The position numbers and the translations under genes were made by a program. Source: Bostrychus sinensis (lineage: Eukaryota > Chordata > Actinopteri > Gobiiformes > Eleotridae). Taken from it: a stretch of DNA of 64,000 nucleotides. Positions within the stretch are counted from its first letter, which is position 1. Each line of letters starts with the position of its first letter. The notes under the pieces were generated by a model, which saw only the letters and a program-made list of their open reading frames with translations, did no database searches and was not told the DNA's origin. The stretch lies in assembly GCA_020698575.1 (NCBI GenBank), contig CM036255.1:16185501-16249500 (forward strand), read 5' to 3'. Below are positions 58,854 to 64,000 of the stretch, in pieces.

Positions 58854-60801
58854 GGCATATACTACAGTATTTACAGGTTCAACATATCCGACATATTCTT
58901 CATTTTCCTAGTGAATACTGCATCATCTCACAAGCCTGTGCACCGTCACACAGGTGGGATGCCCTGGAGGAGACTTGGACATCCTGCCCACCTCTTGCTG
59001 TTATACATGGGAACAGGATGTGAAAAAATCAACAACATGTTCATGAGCACAACAGAGCTTGGCATTGACTACGGCCATTCTTCCATTCTCAGTGCGGTCC
59101 ATCTGTTCGCCCTACTTCAGCCAGTCTCCCGTTACTTTACTGGATGTAACTCAATCAATCCAAGACAAGGGAGAGTTAAGAATACTGGCTGTATGGGATT
59201 GTGATTATCATTGCAGGCATTTTTATGATTGAATGTGTACAAGGGGCTGCAGGGTGGGGAAGCAATTTAGTTCTGCTCTGTTTAACAGTGCACCAGTGAA
59301 CATTTTTCTGTTCCTTAGTCTCAAATGCTGTTTCCTTTCTGTTCATGCACACCACATATGCTTACTATGCCTTCCCTTCAACACTCCACATAAGGCTTGA
59401 GTAGGAGAGTTTGCTTGTGTATTGAATGATAATTAATATGCAACAGTCAGACACTACACACTGCAGGAGCTATTATGCAGTCACATTTCAATGAACTCAT
59501 CATACTGAGTATTTGGTCTTCATTATTTTACTACTGTGACATAATATAATGAGGGACGGTGATATAGTCATACTGAAAACAAAAGTGACACAAATCTGAT
59601 TTTTGCTAATTACTTTGCTGTGTTTGTTTGCACAAAGTAAATCCATATTTGTGTTTTGGAAGAGAGGTACTCTGCACAGACAGACACAAAATTTAAAATT
59701 CAGGACTAAATCTGACAGACCTAGTCATTTATAAATATATTTTATATTTTATGGCCAAAATAAAAAGTAAAAGGAGATACAAAACGTTGGCTGCATGTTT
59801 CTTTGAATGAATGCAATGACAGGTCAAGTGACAAGCCTTCAAATTGGACACATCATTTGTCTTTAACACATCCTTTTAATGCACTCTTAAAGCCTATTGT
59901 AAAGGTCATAAGATGTCGGTCCCATATACCCCAACCAGCCTCTTACTGAAAAAATAAAAAAATAAAAAAAAATACACAAAATGATTGCATTTTGTACTTG
60001 CAGCAGTACTTGCATCATTTTAGCTTTGTGCTACAGTTTATGTGGGGAAAATGTGACACAATTTTGGAGTGAGACAAAGCCAGAGACAGCTGTTTGTTAT
60101 TAGTTTTAGCTTGTACAGCAGATGACATTGTCTGCAGCCCATATATAACTAAATAACTGTAAGAGGATTATCCACTCTCACATATGCACATGGCTACTGT
60201 CAGTGCACCCATGCAGCCCCTTGACATATAAAACACACACTCAGCCCAGGGGAGAGAGCATGGGACACAGTGTCCACAGTTCATAAGCATTGGCTGAGGT
60301 GTAAAATGGAGCATATTGACATGCAGTCACAACAGACGCTGCCTAAATCCCTCAGTCTACTCAGCGTGGACACCAGAGCTTTCACTAGATTTGTGTTGCA
60401 CCTTGACTCTGTGCGCGCTGCCGTGTCGTTGCGCGCCTTGCCGTGCTGTGCTTTGTAGAGGGAATATCGGCTCGCATGCAGCAGGCAAGAAGGCAGTGAC
60501 AAACCCGGCTCATTAAAATCCCGTCTGCAGACCCTCCACCGGTGACGCGCATTACTACTACAACTAGTCTACTGCTGCCGCTGCCGACGGACCCCAAGCA
60601 CATAGTGACAAACGAGCGCGCCAAATACGTGTAAGGACAATGAGACCGAACCAAAGCCATTATCGCTGAACGCGGAGAAGACATGGCGAAGAGGGGCGAC
60701 ATTTGAACTTTGCAGTGGATCCGCGGGAGGGATTGCCACAGATAGACGCTGTCTGAGAGCACAGTTTGTATCACAGTCTGTCAAAAGGAAACGCCTGCGG
60801 A
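58854..60801. other. Intergenic / 5' flank of the 60.8-kb gene
   Basis: No supported coding exon or nameable repeat. From about 60400 the base composition turns GC-rich with several CpG (60405-60440, 60540-60720), as expected for a CpG-island promoter and 5' UTR of the gene starting at 60802. Confidence 0.45.
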
Positions 60802-60883
60802 ATGGCGCGCGTTCACGGACGGCAAGGGACCTGGCAGGTGCTGCTCATCATCTCCATCTTCATCCTTCCCATGACCGTTCACG
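60802..60883 (+). CDS. First coding exon (signal peptide) of a secreted/membrane protein, partial
   Basis: ATG at 60802 opens MARVHGRQGTWQV followed by the hydrophobic LLIISIFILPMTVHG, a typical signal peptide. The exon ends with a strong donor (G|GTAAGT at 60884) in phase 1. It is preceded by a GC-rich, CpG-containing 5' region. No downstream exon was recognised in the remaining 3.1 kb, so intron 1 extends beyond the window. The short coding exon and phase-1 donor fit immunoglobulin-superfamily and other receptor genes, but the gene cannot be named from this exon. Confidence 0.6.
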
Positions 60884-63800
60884 GTAAGTCATTAATGCTA
60901 ATGGTAAGATACCGGTGTCGCACCCTATACGCTCATACGAGTGCGCGCACCTGAACCTTATCGCACCTGCAGCTCTGCTTTAATGATGACCAATGCAATT
61001 ATGACTCAGCCTATAAAACCTAGGAATGTCAGAGATAATGCTTTATAAAGACTTCATGTCTTGCAACAAAGACAAAGATCAGGGTCTAAAAATCACAAAG
61101 ACATTAATGATATAAAGACACTACATGAATTGTAAGCATTTATTAGTAGCTACTCAGCTACTCATTTTAAAAGCCAGTTCAGTCTATAACATTTGTAGAT
61201 TGGTCTATCTTTTGTGGCCATGTGTGGTCTATTGATCATTAATGACACTTAACCCATTCAGGCCTTGGTCCAGTCAATCTCACGGTCACCAAGAGTCCCG
61301 GGAGGGTGTCACCCCACATTTCAGCCATTACTGCTGCTTATGTATCAATAAATGTATGTAGGTTTGCAAATAGCCAGAGGCGCACAGAGCCATTTGACAG
61401 TTCGACACTGCATATGGTTCTCTGAGGCGGTGCGTGTCACAGACAAAAGCGGGATTAGGCGGACCGTGGCTCGGCTACAGGAGGTCCATTCACGGCATTG
61501 AAGGAGCTTAGGTTTTTAAGAGACATGACTCTCTCTGATTGTCCCCGTCTCTAGACATAGAGACCTTCGGTGAGGGAAGATTTTTGTGCCACTTTATCTG
61601 AGCGCTAGTCGCAGAGAAACAGTAATGAGCGAAGGAAAACGTAAAATGAAAAGAGTGCCGCTGCTGCCCAGCAACAGGGTGGCGCGTGCACGCTCAGGGT
61701 CGCGAAGGTTCACGTGGACCCGCGCTTCCCCTATGCACTGCATCGCGCCCTCAATGTCTACCCAGCCGTGAACATTGTGGCATATTGACCGCGAAATATA
61801 AGCCGGCGTCCTGTCTGTCAAGCTCCCACGTGGCGGCTGATATGAGTCTCACCAGGGGAATGATGTGACTATTCCCAATTTCAACAGTGAAAAATGTAAA
61901 GACTGACACACGTTTACCTTCAAATCATATTGCTAACATGGTACATATATTCAAATTAAATTTGTGACCCCACAAAAGCCTGTAAATAGCTCTGTAACCC
62001 CAGCTTCTAAAATCAAGGTCTGTAACTATCTAAATGCCCCAAAACGCTGCAGCTTTGGGTTTATTAAAAATGCAAAAAGAAAAATGCATGTTATGTACTA
62101 GGAAAAAGCTAGAAACCGGTAAACAGTGGACTGCAGACATAGAGATGCACCTATTCCCTATGGGATACGCCTATCTAGGGTGCACTGCAGTATGTCCACT
62201 GTGTGCACACAGAGAGAGCCTTCTGCTCCGTAGCTCCACTCAGCACCACTATGTCATGATGGATCAAATCATGTGCTTTTCCCAGACTGCTTGCCGAAAT
62301 GACAGACACAAAAGAAAAGCAATGTTTCACCAGTTAAAGAAAAAAGGTGCAGAAAAAACACCTATTTCTTACTGCATGCTGCCAGAGATGCAAAACCTAA
62401 AACTGCTGCTGGGGGAATATGGACTAGAGCCAATCACAATGACCTGCAGGTAAAAGGTGTTTCCATGGTTACCTATTCAGCTTGTTGCCAGAGGTGAGAT
62501 GTGGAGCCGGCATTTGGCTCAAACCCCCTCCCCCCCATTTCTGTAGGAAAATCAGCATTAACAGCAAAAGGGCTTGGGCATCTCATCCTGTAATCTTTCT
62601 CTGGTAATTGTGGTGTGCCAGCTATTAATAGTCCAAACCATGTAAGCCCTATCTCGCAATAGTGAATACATAGTGGCCACACCTGGATTGGAACTGGGAA
62701 TCTTTCAGTTCAGGGATAAATGCTCTATTGGTTGAGCCCCAAAGCCCTTATATCTTACAGTAATAAAGAATCTGCTAAAACTAATTATTTGTTTCTTCAG
62801 GGACCCCTTGTGGCAAGAGTATCTTTGACTCTATTTCACAATTGTACAGAATCCTTTAAAAACATTCTGGATTCAGACCAAGTTCCGTGGCCACACCAAA
62901 AACAAAATAATTATTTTGTTTCTTGGCTTATAAAACATGAAAATCTGACTTTTACTTTTTGAGTTATCCTGCTAAAATATTGACAAACTAACCCTTTAAA
63001 CCTCTAAACTTTTAAAGTATATAGAGGTTCAGTAACTTCTGATCTGTTACAGCAAGGTGAACATGTCTGCTTTCTTTCACATACCAAGTGGATTCTACCT
63101 CAGCTTTCCCAGAGATAGAGTTGGTGTGTAACTCTGAGTGACTGGTGGACTGACTGATTGAAAAACAAGAGAGAGAGAGTAAGAACACTACATTCTCTGT
63201 TTGCCCGACTCCACTGCTCCTTTCAACATGGTCGCTCTTTACATCTCACCATGGCAACTGCAAAGAGGTGAGCATCTCGATTCCTGAGCCTCTAAAAGTC
63301 TTCGTGACTTGAGGCACGTTCAGATGGTTTTTGTGTTAAGCCCTGAATGAAGAGCCAGACATTGAAGGCAGCAGTCTCATTGGACACTGTGACATTGGAT
63401 TTCAGGGTGGCAGTGGGAGAGGAGAAGCCAGCCAAAGACAAGTATTTAGTAGAGTTTGGCCATTTGCACTGACATTACCAGGCCAGTGGAAAAAAAGTCT
63501 ACAGGAACTCTGGGAAAAATGCTCTGAATCGAAAGTGTCCCTAGCTTTTTTTTTTTTTTTTTCCTCACATTTTCCAGCTGTTTCTCATCACAAATACTTT
63601 ACAACATTACTAATGGCACATAATGTTCTGTACTCAGTCTGAAACTTAGGTTTGTTAGTTTGTAAGATAAATCAGAGAGTAATGACGGGATTTTGATGAA
63701 TGTCAGTAAAAGGCCAAGGAAGAAATTGTTAAAAGTTCTTTTGTGTACCATTGCAAGACAGGGCCAAATGTAGTAGCTCCAGTCAAAAGGGGTTGGTGAA

Positions 63801-64000
63801 TTAACAAATGATTTGTTATGGTAGATTTACTACTGTGACGTGTAAAGCCTTTGTGGCTCAATCAATATAATATTAGCCCTAAACTAGATGTTTCCTGGTT
63901 TCCAAGTCTGCACTGTTTCAACACAATTGCGAGATAGGGCCAAAGCTGTCACTTAGCGCTTATATCACTTTTGCAGCTATGCACCATAACAACATTGTAT
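60884..64000 (+). other. Presumed intron 1 of the 60.8-kb gene
   Basis: No coding exon with convincing splice sites was found. Open frames at 61586-61868 and 62034-62453 have no family motif. A T run is at 63548-63563. Confidence 0.4.

Noticed and set aside
62034..62453. 139-codon open frame in the last 2 kb
   Set aside because: No recognisable motif, no convincing splice context, and not linked in phase to the signal-peptide exon.
1..64000. CRISPR array, operon or prophage-like system
   Set aside because: The DNA is clearly vertebrate with spliced genes; no regularly spaced repeat array is present.

Overview
The window is teleost fish nuclear DNA. It shows compact spliced genes with GT-AG introns of mostly 80 bp to 2 kb, AT-rich intergenic DNA, and the usual fish repeat load (hAT, Tc1/mariner, RTE/Rex-like and L2/CR1-like LINEs, Penelope-like elements, tRNA- and 5S-derived SINEs). 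The gene order tomm7 - hycc1 - klhl7 matches the vertebrate block that carries IL6/TOMM7/FAM126A/KLHL7 in mammals. Species cannot be fixed from sequence alone. I assembled exons by hand from splice sites, reading-frame phase and recalled family sequence. In every multi-exon gene below the exon lengths add up to a phase-consistent frame, with one exception: a 1-nt excess in hycc1 exon 3.

Layout. 0.6-4.2 kb: tomm7 (minus), three exons, 55 codons. 4.2-6.8 kb: intergenic, with a foldback element and a 5'-truncated LINE flanked by a perfect 14-bp target duplication. 6.8-25.7 kb: hycc1/fam126a (minus), with two alternative last exons, a 7.8-kb first intron full of repeats, and a Tc1-type element ending 8 nt from the exon 3 acceptor. 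27.0-33.2 kb: a divergent klhl7 paralogue (plus). 34.3-35.6 kb: an unrecognised coiled-coil-like gene (minus). 36.1-39.2 kb: canonical klhl7 (plus). 39.7-42.4 kb: aste1 (minus), tail-to-tail with klhl7. 42.9-52.3 kb: smarcc1 (plus), head-to-head with aste1 across a short shared promoter holding a TCTCGCGAGA palindrome. 52.3-60.8 kb: intergenic, with a possible three-exon micropeptide gene (53.3-53.7 kb), Tc1 debris, a second copy of the hAT found in hycc1, a tRNA-SINE, and a 945-bp near-perfect palindrome centred on a Tc1-like element. 60.8 kb onward: first coding exon (signal peptide) of a gene that continues beyond the window.

The genes do not form one pathway. They are housekeeping or regulatory genes: mitochondrial protein import (tomm7), plasma-membrane PI4P synthesis (hycc1), CUL3 ubiquitin-ligase adaptors (two klhl7 copies), a FEN-like nuclease (aste1) and a SWI/SNF core subunit (smarcc1). 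The most notable observations are a sharply bounded gene-conversion-like block between the klhl7 copies, the palindrome around a transposon, the frameshift and transposon-built splice acceptor at hycc1 exon 3, the short tail of smarcc1, and the micropeptide candidate.
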